NCBI GenBank assembly: GCA_964035545.1
Contig: OZ037768.1
Location: 23,710,819-23,774,818 of the forward strand
Length of the DNA: 64,000 bases
Reading direction: 5' to 3'
Origin: Bugula neritina
Lineage: Eukaryota > Bryozoa > Gymnolaemata > Cheilostomatida > Bugulidae
The notes below the pieces were generated by a model. That model was not told the DNA's origin. It did no database searches and saw only the letters and a list, made by a program, of their open reading frames with translations. Position numbers and translations under genes: made by a program. This document shows, piece by piece, positions 1 through 14,000 of this stretch; the stretch's first letter is position 1, and every line of letters begins with the position of its first letter.

Positions 1-2009
1 TGACATTCTCATTCTTATTGATTCTAATTCACTTTCAGTTTCACTGAAACTGAAAGTAAAACTCAAACTGAATGATCCACCCCTAGTTTCACATAGCAAT
101 ATTGATTATATTACAAATAAAATTGTTTGATTGTTTGCCAAATAAGATACACAATTAAAAACCAAGCACTAACGACTATTGCATCTTAATACTGGAGGAA
201 CACGTTGAAATAAATCACAAGTTCCCACGCTTGACCACAAGCCTAAGGTTTAAACTTTAGCAAAATGATGTTAGGAGTATCCGGTGGCTGCGGTAAAGTT
301 CGACATCATTGGCCATCAGTATTAAAATGCAAAATATTCTGTTTCAGTGTCAGACCTTAGTTAAAAGACTTGTGTATTTTTGTAAAAGCTCATACAGCAA
401 AAGTAAATTTTTTAAATTTGTATTTTAGCACTATTTCAAACAACTTTTTCCTACAAAATTATTTGGTGCTCACAATTCCATTTGTAATTGCTACAACTTG
501 GTTTCCGGATAAAATATTTAAATAATAATTTTCAGTTGGGCCATCATAGTGATAGTCATCTCATTGTGATTATAGTTTTTAAATTTATGAATTGAAATTC
601 TTACTCTATTCTCTCATTTTGCAACTGTTTAATTTTTTATTCACCTACGTATAAATTTTTGTTACATAGAGTGAAATAGTAAATGTGATGGTACAATCTC
701 GATATGATAATCATAATAATATTCAAGTTCATCACTTCATCATGTTGATGTTCAACTTCAAGCTTTTATTTTAGTTTAGTTATTGTTAGAGTTCAAATTG
801 AAGGTTCATGGTGATATTGAATTTGATATTTAACTTTATCAGTTTATGACCTTTATCTTATCATGTTGTTCAAGTTGATGGTGACGATGTTAAATTTACT
901 GTAGTTGTTAAAAATAAAATGAATATCAAATTCATTTTCAATATCATTATGATTATCAAAATATCAATATTTTAATAATATTATATTTATTATATCAGCA
1001 TAATTTTTTATATAATGATATTGATACTGATAAATTAAAACATCAACTTCAAGTTCAAGTTTTAAATTAAAATTGAAATAAATATCGAATTTTTTGCACT
1101 TTACCTTTATTTATAATAATAATTTATAATTAGTTTCCTAATAGTAATCATTATTAATTCAATGCTACTTAATTTGAAATTGTCAATTACATTAATATTT
1201 ATAATATAACGTAAGTTGAAGTATAACTTATAAAAGCAATAATAACATTATTTAGTTTTGGTACCTTTGGCTTTACTAATGATATTATTATTTATTGCAA
1301 AATGAATAATTATAATAATGACTGTAATAATTATAGTTATATACTATCAGTCATGCTAATGCTGTTGATTAAATTGTGAGTGTTATATACTCATTTACTT
1401 TTAGTATTTCAAGGCTGTCAAATAACAAAAAGTAATGTAACATGAAATGTAAATATTATTATTTGTTGTACAGTTGTGAAAGCTTAAAATTTGTAGGCCA
1501 AGAAAAAAAATCTGTTTCTTGATTTTTAACAAGGATTTAGTTTTTAGTTGGTAATTACATTTCTATTTACGTGTGTAGACACTATTTGTAATAAAGCTGT
1601 CAATAACTTCAAGTTGATGTCAGCTTTTATTTTATTTTTTGATGGAATTAAATTAACTGCATGCAAATAACCTTTCCATGAACTATTTTTTGGCAATGTT
1701 AAATTTTATGTAGTTGTTTGACTAGTAATACAGTTTGAGGTTATCTTGAATACTAGCCAAGTTCAAACAGGGTGTTTGCAAATCTCAAGCAATTTATTTT
1801 ATTCCACTTTTGTATAAAAATTGCTAGTTTCAGATATACTATATAACAATATGTGCAATGAATTTGATGGCCCCAAGAGTTCCTGCCATGTTTTAGTTTT
1901 TACCAAGTATCTGTTGTTAATCGTTTGTCTGCATACTTAATTTTTGTCTGTCTATATAGTACGTATGCACACTCATATGTCGTACTACTTGTAGTAGACT
2001 TCCTCTAAC
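1..2009. other. AT-rich non-coding region upstream of KMT5A
   Basis: No supported gene. The stretch is strongly AT-rich. From about 690 to 1400 it is cryptically simple, with recurring 'ttcaagttgatg', 'attattataat' and 'tcaatatc' words. The last few hundred bases before 2010 presumably carry the KMT5A promoter and 5' leader, but I see no convincing core promoter element. Confidence 0.5.
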
Positions 2010-5000
2010 ATGCCTACCAAATCGAAGCGAAAAGGCAGACATAAGTCTAAAGCATGTACTGAAACTGAGTCTCCTGTTAACAAGAAGATCATAGACTACT
2101 TCCCTCCCAGCCCTCCGCCCAGTAACAACAACAGTAGTTGCACTTCTCTCCAGTTTCCCTCTGACACCTCCCTTTACAATGGCACTGTTCCTAAGGATCT
2201 CAGTGGTATGTCAACTTCTTATATCATTAGAAAGACCAGCTGGCTCTAATTAGAAAAATATGTGAGAAACTCAGTTTCATTTTAATAGATTGTACAAGCA
2301 TTCACATTTGTATCCACCCTTGTATCCACCCCTGATGAGCTAAAGACTGAGTCTCTTAACATAGCCGAGGGCTCTCTATGTCTTCTTAGAATTATTTGTT
2401 TTTGACAAGAAAGTGATGGATGATTAGTTGGAAACTTGCTGATTTATATTGAATATTGATATTGGAAATAAACCTTGCTATTTTTGATATTGAAGTTATT
2501 TTACAGTTTCTTGCTAAACTCTGAAGTCTAATATTGAAACAAAATTAATTTTAACTATTGCCCTTAGTGTACTGGAACTCAATGGAAGGTTTTGAAAATA
2601 AAGTTTTGCCACTGCAGCTGGGTTATTGCTGGTTATTATATGTTAAACACCATACCCAGATATTAATACTGCAAATCAGCTATAGATCAATACTATAACT
2701 ATTTTGGTGCTTCCTTGTAACTTATCAACAATATTAAGACTAAACCTAAATAAGTTAACAGCGGGTTCATTTTACTAACTTTTTTTTAAATAGTAGCTGA
2801 GACTTTTTTATTCAACTTAAACTTTGGCTAATTCATTTTTCAATGTTAAACTACTGCCTACTAAGTGTGTTTTTTGTACAACAAATGTGTGTTTTTGTAA
2901 GAGAACACAACTCCATGTCATTTGCTATATTTCAGAATCAAAAGACGGTGTGTGTACAATAAGTTGTCTTCCCACGCCTGAAGACTCTCCAGACAAAATT
3001 GACATGCCAATTAAACCTGAGCCACCGGATGGCGGGGGCTTATCTAAACCCGACTTCTCTGAAGATGCTGAATCTTACAGAGAACCCAAACTATGTGCCT
3101 CTTCATCTCACTCGGCTAATGAAGATAAGGTCACAGGTCACAGTGCATTACAGGAAAAGAAATCAAATTCAAAAAGACAAGCTCGTAAACCTAAATCGTT
3201 AGTATGAATTATTTGAAATAATTATATTCTATTTATTTATGTGTTTTATATGTTAATAAATTATGTGTTATGTTTTCTCTTATCACTGCAAACCAAAAAG
3301 TTTATAAATTAAATGATAATATTTAGATGACTAAAAGTCAGATCTCCTTTTGTGGTGATTATAGTTTAGTTAGTTATAGTTATAGTTATAGTTATAGTTA
3401 GTTTATATTACTCTTCTCTGTTGAAGGAAACCAGAAGAAGTGAAACCCAATCATTTGGTCACTGATTTCTTCCCCGTCAGAAAGAGTTCGAGGAAGACAG
3501 CTAAAGAGCTGCAGGTGAGTCTGGATATATGTGGTAATATAATATTATATTATATGTAATATTATATAATAGGTATTCAGGTGGTCAGTACTGTTAGATG
3601 ACATACATATATATGCATCTATCCATGTTTGCAGCAGACAAGCAGGGAATTAGGACATAAGTTGGTGCCGGAGGTTACAGGTCTTTTTTTTCACTTTCTA
3701 TCGTTTGTGAGGATAACTCCCCTGTTTATAACTTTAATCATCTTTAATGCTAATAATATCTCTAACATTCGTAAAGAGTAGAATGTTATAAATTTCACAG
3801 GTACCAAAGTTATAAGATGATTATGAAGTTTATACAATTAGTAAAGAGATTTTATTCCTTGGATTTCATTTTCATTTTGAAGTTGATGCAAACAATACCA
3901 ATAGTATAGTAAATGCATAGTGTATATTATTAAAAGACTAGAGTAATGTAATCAAGCACAGGTCTACATATCTGTTATATTTTTTATTATCAACATTTTA
4001 TTGGAGACAGTTTTGACCAATAAGAAACTTCATTGCATGTTCTTATAAGTTGACTATTCCTCCTGAGCTACTATATGCCGGTGCACGTGCTCATGAGCTT
4101 TAAGCGGGAAAGCTTTTTGCAGTAGTTTGCACGGTCTCCGCTCTACTAAACACTTTCCTCCAGGTAGCAAATTTGCTTTTGTTGTCTCGTCTAGCCGTTT
4201 AAACTTACTGATCGCCGTAGTACTTTCTGGTAATGTATCGTACGGGTCAATGAACATTCGGAGTTTTTTCTCCAAGATGTCTGCTTCTTTGTTGTTTTGG
4301 TAAATTTCCGGCTCCACAAGTTCTTTGTCATATTCTCTCTCCAGCCGTCTCCTTAGGTATTGACTGTAAAATTTGAGGGTTTTCCCCTCGACTAAATCAA
4401 CCTGTTCGCAGTTGGAGTCGGCTGCACCCTTTGGTGAACTCACCTCTGTAACAAGAACACCTGGGGAGCTGGAACTCATCTTGTTAAGATTCTTTTCTGC
4501 TGCCTCATTACCAACTATTGACCGAGTATGTGATATTTTTTCTCTGTTTCCTTCCACTGGCACAAGTCTAGAATATCCTCTTTGTATCACTGTACTTCTT
4601 GAAAGGTTATTCATACCTAAATTAGCTCTGTGGAACTCTCCTTTGTCCAGTGATTCGAGATCTCCCATGCTTTTGGCCCAAGTGTCTTTTTCAACAGTGT
4701 GCCTGTTTTTCAATGGCTCCAATTCGTCAATTTCTTTCCTTGGTGGGACAATAATATTAGCATCTGATGTTTGAAATATCCTAATTTGTTCTTTTAATGC
4801 TGCAATACTTCTTGGAGCTCTAATAGTTTGAAGTGGCCGTAGTGGTTTCTTAGTTTTACCTCCGCCTCTCTTGGCATATTTTTCTCTTTGCAGTTGCCGC
4901 TGTTTAGCCTTCTCTTGCATGCTAACCCTGTAAAGGCATGGGCTCAATATTACATACACTGTAATGGTTAGTGAGTTGAATTGTTTTTGCTAAGTGATGT

Positions 5001-8000
5001 TTTGATGATTTGGTAAACCTTTTACCTGAACCCTATTTGTGAAAAGCCTTACAATTTCAAGTGGGATATTGATTTTGCCTAACTTAAATACATAATATTG
5101 TTTTAGTGCTAATTTGTATCAAATAACTGCTAATGTATATTCTGGCTAAGCTAAATACTAAAAAAGTAAACACATAGACATATATTTCTACAGAGACTGC
5201 ACCTGTATGAATATCCATCTCTCACACAGGGTAGTATTAAGGCAGGACTCTGATTTTCCACTTGATTGGCCATATCTTGAAAAATAATAGCCCTACTGAC
5301 CTCAAATTTTGATATGTTCCTAACCATGGGCCTACCCACACCCCCCCACAATTTCAGAGGTCAAGGTTAAATTATAGCGATTTTGGCCGGAGTGCACTAA
5401 AGAGTTATCTCCTCCTAGAATAATATTTCAATTCTGCTCCAACTCCACAATTTGAAGCAAAACATATTTATCTAGAACCCCTACCACATTTAGCCTTCTA
5501 GGTTTACTAGATAACAAGATCTATGCACTTTTCGCCGGAGTTCTAGATTTTTAGCAGGTACCATGTATTGAGATGACCATATCTTGAAACCTATTACATG
5601 CACATGCCCAATTCTGGTAGGGTTGCTAGATATACATTTAAGCATATTATGTTCCAAATTTCATATGGGTAGGTCAAAAATTGTAGGAGGAGATAGAATT
5701 TTACTATCGTAGCAACCGAAAAAACATACAAATGAGAAAATTGAGGACGAAAATTCAATAAATTGAAATGACTATATCTTGAAACCTACAAGTTAAATAT
5801 ATATTATTTTGGCATGGTTGTTAGAAGCACATCTCATCATATTATACTCCAAATTTCATAAAAATAGCATAAAACCTATAGGAGAAGCAATAATTTTACT
5901 ACTGTAACAACCGAAAATACACAAATAAAAAATTCAATGACGAAAAATTTATCAATCGATATGATCTCATTTCAAAATCTTAGTTGTATTTGCATGATTT
6001 CAAAAGAAATTACAGAATAAATTATAAATTCAGTGAAGTTCTATCTCCAGAAAACTCCAGTCTTGTAATACTTTGGCCAGACTGCTGGGCTTTGTGGCGG
6101 GAACTCACTATTATTAGAAGATCTTTTTGTGGGTATAAATGGCAAACTGCTTCACAATCAGTGTTCCTAAAACAAAGTAAACAGGTACAAAATCAGTACT
6201 ATTATCATTGAATTATACGACAGAACAGCTGACAACAAAAATAAACTTAGGTTTTTGCAAAATTTTCACTTTGGGGGCGAAGTAACAAAGTTAACTTATC
6301 TTCAAAGTTGAGGGTTTATTGAAATTTCATCTCTAAAAAGCTCCAGCTTGGTAGTCACTCCGGTCAGGTCGTCTGGCTATTTTTGCTCTTTGATAGGTGG
6401 CCCGTCTCCTGGAAGCCTTTATTCTCTGCAGATCTTTTTTGTGGGTGTGCATTACCAGCTGTTTTCCAATCGTTATTCCTAAAATATCATAAACAGCAGC
6501 AAGAGCAGTACTACCATCATTGAATTGTAAGACAGCACAGTTGACAGCAAGTTCTAACCTAGGCTTCTGCACAAACTGCACTTTAGGGCAAAGTAACCAA
6601 ATTATCCTATGAAAAGACTCGTTATTATTTTGTGTACCCCCATGCAAGCATTTTGAAAGCAGAGAATCGGCTGTAAGAGCTTCAAAAACCGGTTTTATCT
6701 CTTCTAGTACAAAAGGTGGGAGACTATTCGAATTACCATCACCACTACCATTTACTGCCGGGCAAGAATTATCACATGAGCTATGATTCCTATTCCTATG
6801 ATGCCATATTCTCCAAATGCTTGCTTTCATACCCTCTAAGTTTCCTACATTATTCCTAATAGCTGCTCCATAATGACCCTGAATTCTCTTTATAGCAGCT
6901 TTATGCAACTTACCACTACCTCCTATACCTTTATACTTACGGCCTTCCCAATAAAACTCTTTTCCCTTACATTGCTGCACTTTATCTAATAAAAGCTTGC
7001 CCATTCACTTTTGCACATGACCTACGCATTCAAGTTTCTCAACAACAACATCTGGGCCATAGGGTTGGGCCTTACTTACAGCACTATAAGACTTGGAGTC
7101 TCCATCCCCTAAATATTTTACAAACCGTACTCCTCTCTTTTCGACTGACCTCCTGAAAATTCTAACCATACCTACCGGCTCCATACCACCAGCTGAACCC
7201 TCATGATTTTTGACACAACTATGCTCTGGTGGTATACTATCTTTATGACTGGCACATGTAAAACAATAACTAGAGAGAACTTCAGTATCAACTACTTTAC
7301 CTGGTTTTCCTACTGAATGGGTAATAACAGTAGCTACCCCATTCTTACTACTAAAGCCCCTACGCTGCCAGGTACCATCACAAGATACTGTTATATCACT
7401 ACTGTTACTCATACTAGCAGCTTCCCTGGCAGCCTGGTCCATTGACTTACTAGCTAGCTCCTTAGTAATGTTACCAAGTCGCTCTACATCCTTGGCCCAC
7501 TCACTAAAAGCGACAGGTGGGGGCAAACCTAGATGAGCAGAAATAGTTGCAGCAGTACTTCTATGCCCACCTGCCAAGGTTGTACCAAAAGCCAACCGAG
7601 TATTCAAAGAAAACCTATGATCTACATCACGATCACTCATTACACTACTTTCAATAAGAACACCACAAACAGAACAGGTAAAATCAAAAGCTGGTACAAT
7701 TCCACTATGGCATTTTACACTAATTCGCAAGGACATAGCAGGGTGATCTTTACAAGCAATACTACCAGATGACAACCTACCCATAAGTTCTAAAACTAAC
7801 TTAGTCTGCACTATAATACTGTCAGGCTGAGAATTTGCAGAACTAAATAAGAAATTTGAAGTACTTAGCTGATCATTTAGTTTAGCAGAGCTGGCAGTTG
7901 CAGCAGGAGTAGTGCCGGTAACTGTAGGTGTAGCATCAGTAGTCAGACTCAAAGAGCTGGAGGCAGTCGGTGGTATAAGTTGATGGTCAGATGCAGCAGA

Positions 8001-11000
8001 CTGGGGCTCCAATTGAAAGTCCATAGTACTAACTGAAAAGCTTGTAGATGCACTTAGATGTGCAGTAGAGTTAGTTACATTAGTGTTACTAATAGTAGTA
8101 GCGATAACTGGCGTAGCGGTGCCGGCAATAGTAGTAGTAGTAGTAGTAATCGTCATGGGTGGTCTAGTAGTAGGCGTAGTTGTGGGCGTCGTTGCACTTG
8201 CAGGCGTCGTAGCACTTGCAGGCGTCGTAGTAGTAGTAGTACTAGTAGTAATATCTAGTACTGGGTCAGCTTTTCTGTACTGATTTCCTCGAAACTGCCT
8301 TTTTTTAACCTTAGGCATGTTTACTGTGTCTGTAGTATACGTGCTGCTATGTTAGAGACTTATATAACGAGTCGGTACGAATATAAATATTATGTAATAT
8401 TACTAATGTCAAAATAAGTAAATCACGGCACTTCGTAAAACAAAATGTTGATAAATATAAAGTCAAATATGTCTTCTCTTTATTTTCACCGGTTGTAGAA
8501 GATCTAGATGAAGGATTGATGGTAAATTATCAGATTGTTTTGGCAGTTTGGAATATTGCGTGTAGCTTCTTTGTTCGTTTTGGCAAACAGGATGTGCGTC
8601 ACAGATCACGCGATAAGCACAGCCAATAAATGAAGTGAATCGCGGGTCACGGGGTCAGGGTAATAAAATCCGACAAAACTATGCTAAATCAATTATCTTT
8701 GTTTTGCCTCAATGCGCTTACTGAGAGGTGTTATACACTGCCCATTAGTAAAGTAGGCTTTTCTGAAACTAATGCTGTACAGTGCAACTGAGAATGCCGA
8801 GTTGAAAACAGTTAACAATGGTGCTAAAGTTAGTGATTATGGCTGCATTTTTTTTGTTTTTCACACCAGTTGCAACAAAGGGGTAACTTTAAATACACAA
8901 TTTTAATAGAAAGAAAAGTAGAATATCAAAAAGAATCACATCACTCGAATCTGGAAATTTTAGAGTTTTTATGCATAGTAAAATCCAAATATGGCCAAAT
9001 TGACCACAATTTCTTAATTTTTAATCATAGTCCAGCCTTAAGGGTGCTTGATTGTTGACGTAGGCTTTGAACAACGAATGGAACTGCTGATCTTCTTTTG
9101 TAAAAATCTCTTGATCTGTTGGCTTCAATCTGAAATTTAAATTTTGTTCTGTGGTTAGGCATGATTTTTAGGTAAATGTCTTTAGTAATGAGGTTTTTCA
9201 ATTTGGGGTTCATGTTTTTAAGACTTGCCTCATGGTTGGGTGTTTGCTCAAATCTCTCACCATCTGGTCTAAACAGGAGAAATCGTCATTTGGGGTTGCA
9301 AATTTTTCTATTCTGTTGACCCAAGTCTCAAAGGCCACCTCCGTCATTGCTGTGAGTGTTGTATCACTGGTAGCTGGTCCAGCTAGTATGGCTAGTTTTA
9401 GCAGCCTGGCGAGATTCTCCTTGTTGATGTGAAGTATCTTCACCGGACCTTTGGCAATTATCGTCTGCATGTACGTATGTACTCCAAGCACCTTCAAAAG
9501 ATACTGAAAAGTGCACTCAGATGTCTTGCTTTTGCAACTTGTGAGGTTGTTCTATTCAAAATTCACAGCATGTTGCAATAATGTTAAAATTGTAAGATGG
9601 TAGTGACTTTAACTGATTATGCTACATAGTGGCCTTAATTTAAATTCAACTAGCCTCTCAATAAGTAATCTTTCAGTCTCTACTCAATATTAAATATATC
9701 AGCATGTAGTTAGAACTTTAACCTGTTACAGTAGAAAATCTTCTCTAATGAATGGATTAGCTTTCTATAAAGTATTGGAAGTTAACACTCAGAGTGCAGC
9801 AATTTTATTTTAATATCACTTTTCCCATTCAATAATATCATGAGTATTCAAGTGCTTTACATAGTGCAGATACTTTAATTACAAAAACTATGTTTTTGTG
9901 TTTCAATAAGTAGCAATTTGATAATGCTTTTCAGTGTAAAGTAGGCAGTGTAGCTAAATATTATTATTTCGAATAAAACTTGTAATTTGTGGATCATGTG
10001 GGCTAGAGGTACCATGCACATTTCAGCACATATGATAAGACATGTGACTCACATGCTCCAGATCTCCAAACATGATGGTTGGTCCACTGAGACACAGGTT
10101 TCTCTGTCGGTTACTCTGGTAGAGCTCAGCGGCACAGTACCCTCTTCTTCTTTTCACCTGCAATAAGCAGAGTTATTATCTCTATGCTAATATTTGTGTA
10201 TTTTTATCTTATTATTTTGTGTTTTCTACCAGAATTTTGACATGAAAAACTTTGCTTTGAGAGTAACTTGATTTTGATCCATGAAGAAATCAAGTGAAGG
10301 TTTCGTTGTGTAAGATCAGATCTACTAACGTGTACATGTGGCACTGAAAGGGCTCTCAGTATCTCGTTCTGACCAAGCATTCTCTGTTCAAGATTTGTGT
10401 CTTCTAGTTTACGCTCCATGTCTAGGTTCACCTCTTTGGCGGACTTTGCAGCATACTGCTTACTGTGGTTCTGAGTGTTGACTATCACCTTCACTTCTCC
10501 TTGTACTAAAAAGTGGAGTCCATTGCAAGCCTGGCCTTGGCGTATGATGGGGTTTCCGTCTTGTAGTTTTTTCTGAAAAGATTCATAGCTAGCTGTATCT
10601 TATTGTGTTCTGAGGAGAAAATTGTGGAGTAATAAATGTTTCAAAAGTTAAAAACTGTACTCAAAATTTGATATTTTTGTTAAAAATTCTAAACCACATG
10701 CTTTTGCATAAAAAAACCATAGCAAACATATTTTCGTATTGACCTGTATAACACTATTTTGGACTTGGGTTTGCAGTCTCCCTGGCCAGTGGGAAAACAT
10801 TGGATGCTCATTAATGAACCCTTTTATCAGGGCCAGTTGCTTTGCCTGGTGGGATTTTATACTTTTATTGTACAACTCTTTGGGTACTACAAGGAACACC
10901 ACCTGCAAGCACATGTTCTGAGGAATATAACATGCTACTCGTATAATAATTATTGTGGATGTTGGATACAATGAACTAACACTTCTTAGTTCATTGGTTG

Positions 11001-14000
11001 AATATTCCAAGCAATGTACTCTCATAACTAAATTGAAATAAAACACATATTTTCGTTTGAAGTATAGTGAGTTTATCTAAGCAGTACAGGTCTACTGTTT
11101 AAAATTTATTTTAATAAAATTATTTTAATAAATGACATGTAAACTGTTAGATGAAAGAATACTTTGATGACAAGTCTATTCAAGCTATGCTCTACCTTAC
11201 TCTTCTTTGTTTAAAGGCCAAAATATTTAAATCAAGTATATATTTTCTTGTAAAAACACAAAAACAGCAACAGTTGTCTGGCTCAAATTACAGAAAAAAG
11301 TGCGTATTTTCTAACAGATACTCTGCATTTCTCACCTCTGTATCGGTCACACATGATGCTTCTCTCCTATTATCGCTATTCTGAAGGGCTAGTTCACCAA
11401 ATGATTCCCCATCTTTCATCTGAGCTACTTTGACACCTAATTTCTCTCGAGGATCAGGTTTTTTCTCTTCCTTTTTTGTCTTGGATGCTATTACTTGTGT
11501 GATCTTGAGTTTGGTCAGCGACTTTCGGAACCTTTGTCTGACGGAAGGCAGGCGCACTCTCTCGGTTTCGTCTTCTTCATCCGAATTCCTGACGGAGACG
11601 GTTTCTTCTGGAGTTGGCGACTTCTCGCATTCTTCATCGGATTCTAGCAACTCTTGTAATAAGCTTCTCCTATCATCTGCAATTAGACCTTGTTCTAACT
11701 CTAGAATTGGCAGGACCGTTACAACCAGGGACAAGGTAGTGCTCAACTCAAGTTTAAACGACCAGAAATTGTACAGAGAATTTTCTAGCCTTTAAAAATT
11801 GAAACAAACAATTAAAAATATAAGTTAGTCAGCATTTAGCTTCAGGCTAGACTCTAGAGGAGAATAAAATATCAATAGTTATTTAATTGGGTGAATATGC
11901 TGTTGCTGGCAATAAATTCTACCAACTTTTGTGGATGTACTGGCAGCACTCCCAACACATTCTAACATATTTACCTTCTTTAACAAATACGGAGACCAAT
12001 CCTCGCAGTATGATGTAGAAAGCGTTTCCTCTCTCCCCTTGTTTCACCACCACTGTATCTCTCACCAATATCTGACACTTGCAACTCTTCATCACGTTAT
12101 ATACTATGTCTTTATCAATATCTGTTAAATTATGCAAATGTTTCAATAAATAAATGAGCATGTTGATTTATGTATATTATAAAAAATATCGTAAGCTGTC
12201 ATAATATACCATTTCATTTAAATCAAGCTCTCGGCTTAAATCGTATGATAATAGATTCCAACAAATAAAATTATTTTTAAATTTCTCTTTCTGTATTCTC
12301 TATAAAGAACAGTGACAGTGAAATTTGCATGCCAAAATTTTTAGTTGACTCTAAATTTAAGACTGTTTTCACCAACACCTCATGCATTATTATAAGTTAA
12401 CCAAGTTGTTTTGTAAAATTTATAAACTTTACACACCAGCAAATAGAGGCGTTACTTTCTGTATCCAATCACAGACGGCTAAAATATCCTTTCTGGTTCT
12501 TTGAGCCGGGAGGTTGGTTGTGATTTTAATAACATCTTTATAGTTGAGTGTAGCCATTGCTGGCAATGTTGCCCTCTCTCTGCATTTGCTCGAAATATGC
12601 TCCTTCGTAACAAAAGTGTCAGACTTGAAATTTGGTAACTAATTATACAAGGTGTAACATAAGCTCTCTGGCTGAGTTATAGCTGTTTATATGGTAGTCC
12701 AAATTCTCTCATGCTAATCTATCTTGTCAGTTTGGGGGTATACCAACTCTCCCTCACTGCTGTGTGTCCTAAAGCACTGAGGCAATGTTTTATTAAGTGT
12801 ATTCATTCATCACTCTTCAAATATTGAATATGTTGAAGTATTTTAATGTAATTATGTTCAGAGTCTACAATGAAATGGTGAAATTGAATATATTTGATAT
12901 AAATTCACCTGCAATAATACGATCTTGTTTACACATATTAGCTGCAGCTACCATTTCTTCTTGCTGTTGAGTGTTTTAAATTGTCAGCCAGTGTCAATAC
13001 AAGATTTCAATAGCATATTTCAAGCTCACAATAAGCTTAACGTGTGTGTACTTCAGGACTTTTCTTCAATCCGCTTCACCCTTGATAATCCTTTCATGCA
13101 GTTTGTTGAAACATGGAAATTCTAGTAGTGGTTTTCAACGAGAGGAAATTATTAAATTGTGGCTCATGATATATAGGATGATACAATGATGAGGTTGTAA
13201 TGCTTGGTCACGGCATCTGACCTTCACATTGTGTCAAATAATTCAAGGATATACAATTCTTTCACTTTCCTGGTTCTTTTAAATAGATTACAATAATTGT
13301 GAAATGGGGGGGCGAGTTCTAATACAATAAATGTAATGGGTGTTGTCTTATTTCATATAGTTATTTAAATAACATCTGTGTTGGAGTTATTCTCTCCCAA
13401 ATTGTTGTCAAACAGCTGACCTGCACTGTGACACTTGATCTCACACTCCCAAAGCTCTTACATGTTCATTTCCCCTTATTCAGGACGTTTTATGTTGTAT
13501 TTATCGTTTATTTATATTTTAGAGATGTGTGTTTTGTTTTACCTATGAGCATGTTTGGATCATAACCTCTAGTAGAAAGAGGTCAATTAACATTCTAATA
13601 ACATATTATACTATTGTGTTTACAGAGAGAGCACGAAGACCTCGTCAGATGTCTAATATTAGATGAATGTGAAGATGGTTTACAGGTTGGTCCCTGCTAT
13701 TCCAGCGTTGCTTTATTATCATATTCTAATGAGTCCAATTTATTCCTTTTCAGACTTGTGAGTTGTGATCGTGTTATAGTTTTATGTTGAATAAGTGAAA
13801 TGATTTAATCTTAATTAAGAATTATATTATATCCAAGTTTTACCTAATATGTTTATCTAATTTAATAATTAGATTTTCTCTCAGCAATATAATGACAATA
13901 TATTATGTTGATTTCGAGGAAGAATAATTAACGTCAAAGTGAAAATTTATATATTGTTTAATATTTTTAGTTCATTACTACCAGTTCTCAGTTTGTATAG

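Larger units (their letters stand above)
5265..8318 (-). mobile_element. Mutator-like (MULE-type) DNA transposon, inactive, extent approximate
   Basis: The element comprises a transposase frame with one stop (6333-8318), a second decayed copy of the transposase 3' end (6030-6305) and repeated non-coding DNA (5265-5960). It sits inside KMT5A intron 3, antisense to the host gene. I could not find convincing terminal inverted repeats or a target-site duplication by eye, so the outer limits are only the limits of what I can relate to the element. The right end may extend past 8318 towards 8640. Confidence 0.55.

Noticed and set aside
8058-8283. Ser/Arg-rich and Val-rich plus-strand frames
   Set aside because: They are shadows of the Thr-rich, simple-sequence N-terminus of the Mutator-like transposase on the minus strand.
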